The notes under the pieces are model-generated. The model ran no database searches, was not told the DNA's origin, and was given only the letters and a program-made list of their open reading frames with translations. A program made the translations under genes and the position numbers. Below are positions 35,568 to 44,162 of a stretch of DNA of 64,000 bases, piece by piece. Position 1 is the first letter of the stretch; each line of letters opens with the position of its first letter. The DNA comes from Amycolatopsis rubida. Its GTDB lineage: Bacteria > Actinomycetota > Actinomycetes > Mycobacteriales > Pseudonocardiaceae. The stretch is taken from positions 62,001-126,000 of the forward strand of contig NZ_FOWC01000006.1 in the NCBI RefSeq assembly GCF_900115345.1, written 5' to 3'.

Positions 35568-37559
35568 GTGGACGTTCGGGAACGTATTCAGGAGCTGGCC
35601 GATCAGGTCGTAGTGCTGCGCGACGCGTACTACCGGGGTTCGCCGGCGGTGGCGGACGCGGAGTACGACGCGATCGAGGACGAGCTGCGCGGGCTGATCG
35701 AGGCGAGCCCGGAGCTGGCCCCGGACCCGAACCCGCTGGACCAGGTGGGCGGGCCCGCGGTGCTGCACGCGCCGATCCGGCATTCGCGGCCGATGCTGTC
35801 GCTGGAGAAGGCGACGAAGCCGGAGCAGGTCGAGGCGTTCTTCGACCGGTTCCCCGGCCAGCCCGTGGTCGTGATGCCCAAGCTCGACGGCCTGTCGCTG
35901 GCCCTGGTGTACGAGGACGGCCGCCTCGCGCGAGCGGTGACCCGCGGCGACGGAACCACCGGCGACGACGTGACCATGCTGGTGCGCGCACTGACCGACG
36001 GCATTCCGCATCAGGTCAGCGCGCCTGGCCGGGTCGAGGTGCGCGGCGAGGCGGTGATGCTGCGCTCGACGTTCGCCGCCTACAACACCGCGCACCCGGA
36101 CAAACCGCTGATCAACCCCCGCAACGCCGCGGCAGGCACGCTGCGCGCGAAGGACCCGGCCGCGGTCGCCGAGCGCCGGCTGCGCTTCTTCGCTTTCGAC
36201 CTGGACACCGAACCCGGCAGCGCGGAAACCGACCTGGACAACGGCCTGCTGGCGCTCGGTTTCACCGCGGCGGACATGCGCCGCTGCGCCGGCGCGGCCT
36301 CCGCACAGGCCGTGATCACCACGATCGAGCAGCAGCGCAACGACCTGGACTACGACATCGACGGTGCCGTCCTGCGGCTCGCTGACCGCGCCGCGTACGC
36401 CGCCGCGGGCACCCGTTCGAGTTCGCCGCGCGGTGCGCTGGCCTACAAGTTCGCCGCCGAGGAGAAGACGACCGTACTGTCCGATGTGGTCTGGGACGTC
36501 GGCAAAACCGGCAAGATCACCCCGGTCGCGTGGCTGGAGCCGGTCTTCGTGGGCGGGACCACGGTCACCCGCGCGACGCTGGCCAACCAGGAGGTCATCC
36601 GCGCCCGCGGCATCAAGATCGGCGACACCGTGCTGGTCCGCCGGGCGGGCGACGTCATCCCGTTCGTCGCCGGCGTGCTCGACGAGTCGCAACGCACCGG
36701 AGCGGAGCGGGAGATCGTGCCCCCGTCGACGTGCCCGTCGTGCGAGCAGCCGCTCACCGAACAGGGCAACAGCCGGGAACTGTTCTGCACCAACGTTTCC
36801 TGCCCCGCCCAGACCGTGCGGCGGCTGATCCACTGGGCGTCCCGCGCGGCCGCGGACATCGACGCGATCGGCGGCGTGTGGATCGAACGGCTGGCCGAGG
36901 CCGGAATCCTGGAGCACCCGTCGGATTTCTACCGGCTGACCAAGGACCGCCTGCTGGAGTTCGACCGCATCGGCGAGGTCTCGGCGACGCGGATGATCGA
37001 GTCGATCGACGCCAGTCGCCAGGTCGGCCTGCGCCGGGCGCTGATCGGGCTCGCGATCCCGATGGCCTCGGAAGGCACCGCCGCCCGGCTGTGCCGCGCC
37101 GGATTCGCTTCCCTGGAAGCGGTGCTCGACGCGGGCGCCGACGGACTCGTGGCAGTGGAAGACATCGGACCGAAGGTGGCCGCCTCACTGGTCGAACACC
37201 TCAGCCGGCTGCGCCCCGAACTGGAGCGCCTGCGAGAACGCGGCGTCTCCCTGGACGTCCTGGAGGAAGACCTCCCGCCCGCGGTCGTCGCGGGCGCGCC
37301 GCTGGAAGGCAAGACCGTGGTGGTCACCGGCGCGATCAGCGACCCGCGATCCGGGGAGAAGGTGCCGCGCCCCACCTTCCAGCGCCTGTGCGAGACGGCA
37401 GGCGCGACCACCGCGTCCTCGGTCTCGGCAAGCACCGACCTGCTGATCACCGGTGCCGACGTCGGCGCGAGCAAGCTCACGAAGGCCGAAAAACTCGGCG
37501 TCGAGGTCGTGGACCAGGGGGTGATCTGGGAACAGCTCATCGCGGCCGGAGTGGTCTGA
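35568..37559 (+). CDS. ligA: NAD-dependent DNA ligase
   Basis: 663 aa with the LigA architecture. It has an N-terminal Ia domain (YYRGSPAVADAEYDAIEDEL), the adenylation core with nucleophile Lys in VMPKLDGLS near 108, RGEAVM, and YKFAAEE with the later Lys. The OB fold (KITPVAWLEPVFVGGTTV) is followed by a four-Cys zinc finger (CPSC and CTNVSC), HhH repeats, and a C-terminal BRCT domain (KTVVVTGAISD) with a short odd insert, SGEKVPR. It seals nicks using NAD+. The GTG at 35568 gives the expected N terminus; no strong ribosome site is visible. Its neighbours are not replication genes, so it may be an accessory copy beside a chromosomal ligA, which the window cannot settle. Confidence 0.93.
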   Translation: MDVRERIQELADQVVVLRDAYYRGSPAVADAEYDAIEDELRGLIEASPELAPDPNPLDQVGGPAVLHAPIRHSRPMLSLEKATKPEQVEAFFDRFPGQPVVVMPKLDGLSLALVYEDGRLARAVTRGDGTTGDDVTMLVRALTDGIPHQVSAPGRVEVRGEAVMLRSTFAAYNTAHPDKPLINPRNAAAGTLRAKDPAAVAERRLRFFAFDLDTEPGSAETDLDNGLLALGFTAADMRRCAGAASAQAVITTIEQQRNDLDYDIDGAVLRLADRAAYAAAGTRSSSPRGALAYKFAAEEKTTVLSDVVWDVGKTGKITPVAWLEPVFVGGTTVTRATLANQEVIRARGIKIGDTVLVRRAGDVIPFVAGVLDESQRTGAEREIVPPSTCPSCEQPLTEQGNSRELFCTNVSCPAQTVRRLIHWASRAAADIDAIGGVWIERLAEAGILEHPSDFYRLTKDRLLEFDRIGEVSATRMIESIDASRQVGLRRALIGLAIPMASEGTAARLCRAGFASLEAVLDAGADGLVAVEDIGPKVAASLVEHLSRLRPELERLRERGVSLDVLEEDLPPAVVAGAPLEGKTVVVTGAISDPRSGEKVPRPTFQRLCETAGATTASSVSASTDLLITGADVGASKLTKAEKLGVEVVDQGVIWEQLIAAGVV

Positions 37560-37786
37560 GCCCGCCTCGCCGGAACGGGCGCCCGCCCGGTGTCCGGGGA
37601 AAGGCGGGACAGGTCGCCGGATCGTGGCGACGGCTCGTGCCGGCGCACGCTGAAACGGCCGGGAATCCTTTGCGCGGCATCGGATTCGCCTGAGTCTTCC
37701 GGCGGCCGGACACCAGGTGCCGGGAACGTTCGGCGGCGGCCCGGCAGCGCGCTCGCGGCGCGGCGCGGCAAAAGCCGGACCGTGCG

Positions 37787-37912
37787 GCGAGTGTGCGGTG
37801 TGGTTGTGGGGGGTGGTCCGGCCGCGTGGCGAGTGTGCGGCGTGGTTGTGGGGAGTGATCCGGCCGCGTGGCGAGTGTGCGGTGTGGTCGTGGCGAGTGA
37901 CCCGGCCCGCGC
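37787..37912. repeat. 42-bp tandem repeat, three units
   Basis: Units start GCGAGTGTGCGG at 37787, 37829 and 37871 with few differences. The period is a multiple of three and gives a repeated frame (VCGVVVGSDPAAW), but no start, ribosome site or homology supports a protein. The rest of 37560-38086 shows nothing else. Confidence 0.9.
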
Positions 37913-38086
37913 GAATGGCTGGTGTCCGGGGCAGCGGACCATCGGGCTCGCGCGAACCGCCGGGACCCGGCGCGGCGATCAGCCGAGGCTTCCGCCGGCG
38001 TCCGGCGCCCGATCCTGCCGGGGCGGCTTCTCGCCACGCCTCGCCCGCCAAGCGATCCGCGGGCACCGGCAGAAAACCCCCGAGGC

Positions 38087-39037
38087 TCACTCCGTCCTTT
38101 CCAGACCGAAGTACGGTTCCGCCGCCTCCAGCCGCGGCACGGGGACGCCCAGCCGCCGGGCCTCGGCCAGTACGTCGCGGCAGATTTCGCGCGGCTCGCG
38201 GGCGTCGGGATCGGAGTGCGCCTCAAGATTCACGCGCGCCGGGGGGAAATGGGCCAGCACCCATCCGAGCACCGGGACCGTCAGCCAGGTCGGTGCCCGG
38301 AACAGCAGCAGCGCGCCCCGATGCCGCCGCACGTCGATGCCCCGGGCTTCGAGAAGCGGCACAAGCTCGCGACCGGCCAGCAACGCCTCGCGCAGATCGT
38401 CCCGGGACCTTGCCAGCGAACCCAACGAGCCCACCCGCACGCCCTGCGAGTGCAGACCCGCGTCCGAGACGAAGTGAACCCACGACCAGCCGCGGAAGTC
38501 AGGCCGCTCCCGGACCCGGAACCCCGCGTCGCGAAACACCTGGCGGACGATCCGCTCGCGTTCGGTCGGAGGCTCGCCGAGGGTTCCGAACACGGCGAGC
38601 GGCAGCAGCATCCCGCGAAGCACGCCGTCCTCGCCGAAACCGCCGCCGCCCTGGGGAAAGCCCCACGCGATCTGCTCGACGGGAAGATCGCCGATCGCGG
38701 CCAGCGGTTCGGACCAGATGTTCCCGAAAACCAGCACCGTCGCCTTCCCGACGCGCGGCGCCAGAAAGGCCGCTGCCTCCGCGAGCCGGTAGTGCTGGAC
38801 ACTCAGCACGATCAGCTCGAACCCGTGGTCCGCCTCCAGCTCCTCGCGGTAACGCACCGGCCAGGTCCCGCCGCCCCGCCGCCGCGCCCGCAGGTCGCGA
38901 ACATCGAGGTCGATCGACTCCCCGTAGTCCGCCGCGCGGCCCGGACGGACATAGAACTCGACGTCGTGCCCCGCCCGTTCCAAGGCCCAGCCGTACATCG
39001 CGGCGATCACGCCGCGTCCGAACATCAGGATCTTCAC
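38087..39037 (-). CDS. Ketopantoate reductase (PanE/ApbA)-family oxidoreductase
   Basis: 316 aa. The NADP-binding N terminus KILMFGRGVIAAMYGWALER is a GxGxxG-like loop followed by a VEFYVRPG strand, and VFGNIW and AWGFPQGGGG resemble the ApbA active-site region. The second half is the helical C-terminal domain. True PanE enzymes make pantoate; many actinomycete paralogues act on other 2-keto or uncharacterised substrates, so only the family is called. GTG start with GAGGTG before it. Two identical palindromes lie 29-70 bases upstream, implying tight repression. Confidence 0.85.
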   Translation of the reverse strand: MKILMFGRGVIAAMYGWALERAGHDVEFYVRPGRAADYGESIDLDVRDLRARRRGGGTWPVRYREELEADHGFELIVLSVQHYRLAEAAAFLAPRVGKATVLVFGNIWSEPLAAIGDLPVEQIAWGFPQGGGGFGEDGVLRGMLLPLAVFGTLGEPPTERERIVRQVFRDAGFRVRERPDFRGWSWVHFVSDAGLHSQGVRVGSLGSLARSRDDLREALLAGRELVPLLEARGIDVRRHRGALLLFRAPTWLTVPVLGWVLAHFPPARVNLEAHSDPDAREPREICRDVLAEARRLGVPVPRLEAAEPYFGLERTE

Positions 39038-39065
39038 TGCCGCACCTCACCGGACACATTGGAAA

Positions 39066-39107
39066 TGGAGACAATCTCCACTTGTCAAGATATGGAGACG
39101 ATCTCCA
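39066..39107. promoter_or_regulatory. Twin operator upstream of the PanE-like gene
   Basis: TGGAGA-CAA-TCTCCA (39066-39080) and TGGAGA-CGA-TCTCCA (39093-39107), each a perfect 6-bp inverted repeat, both followed by TTGTCAA, 27 bp apart. Duplicate, evenly spaced sites argue for cooperative binding by a dimeric repressor of TetR or MarR type. No such regulator gene is adjacent. Confidence 0.7.
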
Positions 39108-39385
39108 GTTGTCAACGTGCGGCGTCTTCCTGACCGAGGCCGTGGGCAGCGGCACCGCGCTTCCCCGTCCGGGAGGCGACGGCCGCCTTCCTCCGCGGGG
39201 CGATCGGCACCACCGGGGGGCAGCGGGCACGGGAAGGAGCGGTCTCCGCCGTGGCACTGGCCAACGTGATCAGCGGAGAGGAGCAAGCCGTCATCGAGCC
39301 GACCCCGGAATTCCCGCATAATCCCGCGGCGACCGCCGCGGCACAGTACGATTCCGCCCAGCATCGAGCATCTCCGGGGGACATC

Positions 39386-39772
39386 ATGAAACGCATCGCC
39401 GTCAGTCTCGCCGTGTCCGCGGTCGCCGTTCTCGGCGGAACGGGGGTCGCGAGCGCGGCGGGCCACCCGACGTCGAACTTCGGCGACCGCATCAGCGGCG
39501 GGGCCGTCGGAGGCACGCTGACCTGGTACAACCGCTCGGTCGGCGTCAGCGGTTACGTCCGCGACGACGCCGGGTCCGGAAACACCACGGTGACCTTCGA
39601 GTTCCGGCAGGCGGGCACGCTTTTCGACGTCCAGACGCGGACGGCGGCGAACGACTACAAGACCTTCGGCTGGACCGAACCCGGGCCGTCCGGCGGGTTC
39701 AGCAGGGTGGACATCTACCTCGGCCACGGCACCGGCAAGATCCTCGTCGCCTCGGTGCCGCGCAAGGTCTGA
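39386..39772 (+). CDS. Small secreted protein of unknown function
   Basis: 128 aa. The N terminus MKRIAVSLAVSAVAVLGGTG ending ASAAG is a classical signal peptide with an A-x-A cleavage site. The mature part (about 100 aa) alternates hydrophobic and polar residues (TWYNRSVGVSGYV, TTVTFEFRQAG), suggesting a beta-sandwich; it has no Cys. No family is recognised. The ATG at 39386 is preferred because GGGGG precedes it and the signal peptide starts there; an upstream frame (from 39251) adds a non-signal extension. The 310 bp behind it (39773-40082) show nothing supportable. Confidence 0.75.
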   Translation: MKRIAVSLAVSAVAVLGGTGVASAAGHPTSNFGDRISGGAVGGTLTWYNRSVGVSGYVRDDAGSGNTTVTFEFRQAGTLFDVQTRTAANDYKTFGWTEPGPSGGFSRVDIYLGHGTGKILVASVPRKV

Positions 39773-40082
39773 GCCGGGGCGTTCACCGGCACCGGAAGCT
39801 CCGGAATCCTTGCTGCGCAGGGCTTCCGGAAGGAGCACGGCACCGCCGGAAGGCTGGTCGGCCAGCATCAGGTCCGGCCGGCCGGGACCGGCCGCGAGCC
39901 CGGAAAGGCGACGTGGCCGCTGACGGGGCGGGTGAACCCGACCGGCAGTGCCCCGATCGTCGCGGCCGCGGTGATCGCCGGCCGGGCACCTGCGTTGCGG
40001 AGCGACCCGCCCGCCGACGGAGCACCGGCGGCAACTGCACGGCTTGCCGCTCCGGCCCTTCACCGGTGTCGGTCCCTGCCGT

Positions 40083-41798
40083 TCAGCTGGCTTCGAGGCG
40101 CGATCGCTCCGGCAGCCAAGCCCGCATCATCTCGGCATACCGCGGCGACGCGGCGAGAAGTTCCTCGTGCCTGCCCAGCAGCGTCTCCTGTCCGTCCATC
40201 AGGAGCACGCGGTGCGCCCGGACCGCGGACGACAGGCGGTGCGCGATCACGATCAGGGTGCCTCCCCGGGCGGCGAAGGCGCGTTCCGCATGGACCTCCG
40301 CTGCTGGGTCCAAAGTGGACGTCGCTTCGTCCAGTACGACGACTCCGGCCGGCGAGGCATAGGCCCTTGCCAGCGCGAGGAGCTGGGCTTCCCCGGCGGA
40401 AACGCCTTCCGCGCCAGGGCCGAGTTCGGCGTCGAGACCGCCGAGGCGGGCCAGCAGCGGGGCGGCGCCCACGGCTTCCGCGGCTGCGGCGAGGCGGCGG
40501 TCGGCGGCTTCGGGGTGGAACAGGGACAGGTTTTCGCGCAGGGTTCCGGCGAAGAGGTAGGCCTGTTGCGGGACCAGCACCAGATGCCGGGGGCGGTCGG
40601 CCAGTTCGCCGGCTCGGACGCCGCCCAGCCGGACTTCGCCGTGGTGCGGTGCCAGCAGACCGGTGAGCAGACCGGCGAGCGTCGATTTTCCGATGCCGCT
40701 CGGGCCGACGACCGCCAGGTGTTCGCCGGGGCGCAGGTCGAGGTTCAGGCCGCGGACGACCGGTTCCGGCGCCGCGCCCCAGCGGAAGGTCAGCTCGCGC
40801 ACGGCGAGGCCGAGTCCGGCGGGGCTTTCGGTCGCCGGACGGCCTTCGGGCGGGGCGGTGGTCTCGGCGAGCCGGCGCAGTGCGACGAGCAACCGGAGGA
40901 CGACCGTGGACGCGGTGGCGGCGAGCCCGCGCAGCGCGGGTTGCAAGGTGGTCGCCAGGTAGACGAGCGCGCCCAGCGCGGCTCCCGCGGTCAGGTCGCC
41001 GCGGGCGACCATCGACGGCGCGAGCGCGAGCGCGAGCACCAGCGGGGCGAACCCGCCGAGCGCGACGATCGTCGACCGCAGCGCCGCCGACCTTGCTGCC
41101 CGCACCGCGGCCGCGGCCTGCCGGTCCACCGCGCGGTCGGCGGCCAGCGCGGCGACCGGTTCGGCTCCGCAGGCGACGACGTCGCGCATCCCGGCGAAGA
41201 TCGAGCCGGTGGCGGCCGCGGTGCCTTCGTCGGCCAGCGTGAGCGCGCGTTGCCGCCGGGCGAGGGAGGGCAGCAGCGCGCCGAATCCGGCCAGCGCGAG
41301 CACCACCGGGACCACGACCGGCAACGCCAGCGACCCCGCGACGGTCACCAGCCCGGCGATCGCCGCCGCGGTGGTGACGATCATGCCGCGGGCCTGGACG
41401 AGGAGCCCGCCGGTGGCGTCGCGCACGACCTCGACGTGCTGGGTGATCCGCGCGACGCCGCGAGCGTCCGGCCCGCTCCGCGGCGGCGCGGGATCGTGCA
41501 GCACCCCGCGCACGACGGCGGTCACCAGCGCGTCGCGCAACGGCTCGACGACCTTGCCCAGTTGCCGCCACACCAGCCGCGAACCGACCGCGCCCGCGAG
41601 CGCGGCGAGGCCGAACACGCCGAGCCAGCCGAGGCCGGCGCCGGGCTTGCCTGCCGCGAACCCGCTGTTGACCGCCAGTTCGACGAGTCGTCCGGAGAAG
41701 AACGCGGGCAGTCCTTCGAGGACCGAGCAGGCCAGGAGAACCAGCCCGCCGCGCCATTGCCCGGCGAGGGCATTCCAGTAGAGGCGGCCGACGCTCAT
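40083..41798 (-). CDS. ABC exporter half-transporter (RamB/AmfB-like) of the lanthipeptide operon
   Basis: 571 aa. N-terminal membrane domain with about six helices (residues 1-300) fused to an ATPase: Walker A VVGPSGIGKST, Q-loop LVPQQAYLFAGT, signature VSAGEAQLLALARA, Walker B VVVLDEATSTLD and H-loop VIAHRLSS. The signature is VSAGE rather than LSGGQ. Together with the following gene it corresponds to the paired RamA/RamB exporters of class III lanthipeptide loci and probably secretes the mature peptide. It starts 262 bp after the stop of the other half-transporter; that gap has no supported gene. Confidence 0.9.
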   Translation of the reverse strand: MSVGRLYWNALAGQWRGGLVLLACSVLEGLPAFFSGRLVELAVNSGFAAGKPGAGLGWLGVFGLAALAGAVGSRLVWRQLGKVVEPLRDALVTAVVRGVLHDPAPPRSGPDARGVARITQHVEVVRDATGGLLVQARGMIVTTAAAIAGLVTVAGSLALPVVVPVVLALAGFGALLPSLARRQRALTLADEGTAAATGSIFAGMRDVVACGAEPVAALAADRAVDRQAAAAVRAARSAALRSTIVALGGFAPLVLALALAPSMVARGDLTAGAALGALVYLATTLQPALRGLAATASTVVLRLLVALRRLAETTAPPEGRPATESPAGLGLAVRELTFRWGAAPEPVVRGLNLDLRPGEHLAVVGPSGIGKSTLAGLLTGLLAPHHGEVRLGGVRAGELADRPRHLVLVPQQAYLFAGTLRENLSLFHPEAADRRLAAAAEAVGAAPLLARLGGLDAELGPGAEGVSAGEAQLLALARAYASPAGVVVLDEATSTLDPAAEVHAERAFAARGGTLIVIAHRLSSAVRAHRVLLMDGQETLLGRHEELLAASPRYAEMMRAWLPERSRLEAS

Positions 41799-42060
41799 GG
41801 CCGCTCCGTGCGGTCGCGGAGGCGGGATAGCTGCGCCGCGAGGCAGGTGTGTCGTCGCGCGGCGTTCGTTTCGTCAGTGCGGCGCGGCAATCTGGGTGCG
41901 GTAGGTGGTGCGGACGTGGGTGGTGCGGGGGGATCGGTGCGCTGTGGTGCGCCGTTCGTGGTTGCTTCGTGAGCGTGGAGCGTGCGGGCTGGCTGCGCCG
42001 CGAGGTGACGGCACGAACCCGCCTCGCCCCGGTGTCCGGCGAAGGCCCACCGCACCCTGC

Positions 42061-43713
42061 TCACGTTTCCTCCGTGAACACCGCGCGATACCCGGGCATC
42101 TGCCACAACCGCGCATGCGGCCCGACCGCCCGGATCTGCCCCGCCGCGAGCCACACCACCACATCCGCCCGCGCGGCCATCGCGGCCCGGTGCGTCACGA
42201 CCACCCGGGTCCGGCGGCCCAGTTCCGCCGTCACGGCGCGTTCGGTGATCGTGTCCAGGCTGGCGGTGGCGTCGTCGAGCAGGAGCACCCGCGGGTTCCG
42301 CGCGAGCGCCCGGGCGAGGCCCACCCGGGCGCTTTCCCCGCCGGACAACGGAGTTTCGGCAAGAAGAGTGTCGTAACCGTGCGGCAACCGCGCGAGGATG
42401 TCGTGAATGCGCGCGGTCCGGCAAGCCTTGTCGATCGCCGGGACGCTGGCCCAGGAACCGTAAGCGACAGCGTCGGCGACAGTGGCGCCGAGCAGCGCGG
42501 GTTCGGCGGAGGCGTACCCGACGACGGCCCGAAGCTCGTCCGGACGCACCACGGCGAGGTCGCGGCCGTCGAGCAGCACCTGTCCGGCGTCGGGGCGGCG
42601 AAGACCGGCCAGCAGAGAGACCACAGTGGACTTTCCCGAGCCGGAACTCCCTACCACCGCGGCGAAACAACCGCCGGGGATGGTGAGGTCGACGTCGGCG
42701 AGTGCCCCGTGCACGGTGGCGCCGCGGAGTTCCAGGGCGCCGTTTCCGGGCAGCAGTCCGAGGGTGCCGCGAGGAGGGGGTTCGGCGTCGAGGACTTCGG
42801 TGATCCGGAGCGCGGCCGAGCGGATCCGGGAAAGGGTGGTGAGCAACGGGATCTGCGTGACCAGGCCGAGTCCGAGCGCGACGTAACCGAGGGCGGCGAG
42901 GACGTCCCCGGCGCTCAAGCGTCCGTCCAGGACGCCGAAACCGGCGGCGGCGAGGGCGAGGATTTCCACGGTGGGGAGCAAGAGGCCGGCTCGCCACACC
43001 ATCCTCGCCTGGGTGCGCCACATGCCTTGGCCCGCCAGGTTCAGCCGAGGCAGCGGACGCAGCACCCGGGCGGCTTCGGCGTCGGCGGTGCCGGACGCGG
43101 CGATCGTCCGCAGCCCGGCGACGGCGTCGAGCAGCCGGGCGGACAGTTCCCCGGAAACCCGTTGGTAGGCAAGCACGTCCTTGGCCGTGCCGCGCAGGTG
43201 CGACCGCGCCAGCAGCAAAGCGAAGGGAAGGCTGCCGAGGAAGACCAGCGCGAGCCGCCAGTCCAAGAGCGCGAGCAGGACCACCGCGCCGGAGGACATG
43301 AGCCCGGTCGCGGCTAGCCGCACCACGACCGCGGCGACGCCGCCGGCGGCCGCGCAGTCGCCGCTCACCCGGCTGACCGCGTCACCCGGGGCGAACGGGG
43401 AGCCGGTGCCCAAGGCGAGCAGGCGGTCGGTCACCCTGCGGCGCAGCCAGGCGCTCGCGTTGCCGGTCAGGCGGGCGGGCAGGACCACGATGACGGCGTC
43501 CGCGGCGATCTCCGCGGCGCCTATGGCGAGCAGCCGCACCACCGCGCCGGTGCTGCTTCGGCCGCTGAGCACCGCGTCGGTGGCGGTGGCGAGGGCACCG
43601 GGCAGCAACAGTCCGGCGCCTGCCGAGACCAGCGACGCGACGATCAGCGCGACGAGCCGGGGACGGTCCAGGAGGGCGGCCGAGATCAGGAGGCGATCGG
43701 CGGGTCCGGCCAT
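42061..43713 (-). CDS. ABC exporter half-transporter (RamA/AmfA-like) of the lanthipeptide operon
   Basis: 550 aa with about six membrane helices followed by an ATPase: Walker A VVGSSGSGKST, signature PLSGGESARVGLARAL, Walker B VLLLDDATASLD and H-loop VVTHRAA. GGGAGCG precedes the ATG at 43713; an in-frame extension upstream (to 43962) is low-complexity and rejected. It lies 282 bp downstream of the precursor gene, beyond a strong hairpin, so its transcription may be lower than that of the precursor or start separately. Confidence 0.92.
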   Translation of the reverse strand: MAGPADRLLISAALLDRPRLVALIVASLVSAGAGLLLPGALATATDAVLSGRSSTGAVVRLLAIGAAEIAADAVIVVLPARLTGNASAWLRRRVTDRLLALGTGSPFAPGDAVSRVSGDCAAAGGVAAVVVRLAATGLMSSGAVVLLALLDWRLALVFLGSLPFALLLARSHLRGTAKDVLAYQRVSGELSARLLDAVAGLRTIAASGTADAEAARVLRPLPRLNLAGQGMWRTQARMVWRAGLLLPTVEILALAAAGFGVLDGRLSAGDVLAALGYVALGLGLVTQIPLLTTLSRIRSAALRITEVLDAEPPPRGTLGLLPGNGALELRGATVHGALADVDLTIPGGCFAAVVGSSGSGKSTVVSLLAGLRRPDAGQVLLDGRDLAVVRPDELRAVVGYASAEPALLGATVADAVAYGSWASVPAIDKACRTARIHDILARLPHGYDTLLAETPLSGGESARVGLARALARNPRVLLLDDATASLDTITERAVTAELGRRTRVVVTHRAAMAARADVVVWLAAGQIRAVGPHARLWQMPGYRAVFTEET

Positions 43714-43943
43714 GTCGCTCCCTTCGCGTGGCGGTCCTGGCTGAGAGATCGGCGAGGCGCCGATGGTCGCGGCGGGCCGGAGAGGCGGTCGAGACGAGGT
43801 CAGGTACCTGACGAGGACCGAGGCGGGTCCGGCGAAGGCTCCGATCGGGCTCTGCCGGGTCCGCGACGTCGACCTCGCCTCGCCGGTCGACTCCCGGCAT
43901 CCAGCCTCGCCGCGACCGCCGCGAGCGGGCGGGGCAGAATGAA

Positions 43944-43982
43944 CGGGGCGGGAACGGCGCACTTGTCCTGCGCCGTTCCCGC
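43944..43982 (-). terminator. Strong hairpin after the lanthipeptide precursor gene
   Basis: A perfect 16-bp stem (GGGCGGGAACGGCGCA at 43944-43959 pairing with 43967-43982) with a 7-base loop, starting 13 bases past the precursor stop. There is no U-run, as is common in actinomycetes. It could act as a partial terminator or 3' stabiliser that raises precursor mRNA relative to the exporter genes. Confidence 0.8.
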
Positions 43983-43995
43983 CCTGCCCGCGCGG

Positions 43996-44130
43996 TCAGG
44001 CGCAGAGAAGCAAGCTGAGCGTGCTCTCGCCGCAGTCTGTGCTGCAGTGGCTGTGGCCGTGGTGGTCCAGTCCCTGGCCTTCGAGGGCTTCGGGGGCCTC
44101 CAACGCCTGCAGCTCCAAGACGTGTTCCAT
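43996..44130 (-). CDS. Class III lanthipeptide precursor (AmfS/RamS/Ery-like)
   Basis: 44 aa. The leader MEHVLELQALEAPEALEG carries the LxLQxLE helix motif that class III LanKC enzymes recognise. The core, about residues 19-44, ends CSTDCGESTLSLLLCA. Ser36-x2-Ser39-x3-Cys43 is a canonical labionin/lanthionine motif (SxxSLLLC, as in SapB). Upstream, Ser27-x2-Ser30-x2-Cys33 resembles a first ring with one residue fewer and an extra internal Cys29, preceded by HHGHSH. GAGAAGGGA precedes the ATG. It starts 32 bases after the LanKC stop, so the two are co-transcribed. The unusual first motif means ring topology there is uncertain. Confidence 0.93.
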   Translation of the reverse strand: MEHVLELQALEAPEALEGQGLDHHGHSHCSTDCGESTLSLLLCA

Positions 44131-44162
44131 GGGTGTTCCCTTCTCTCGGGGTCCGCCGGCGC

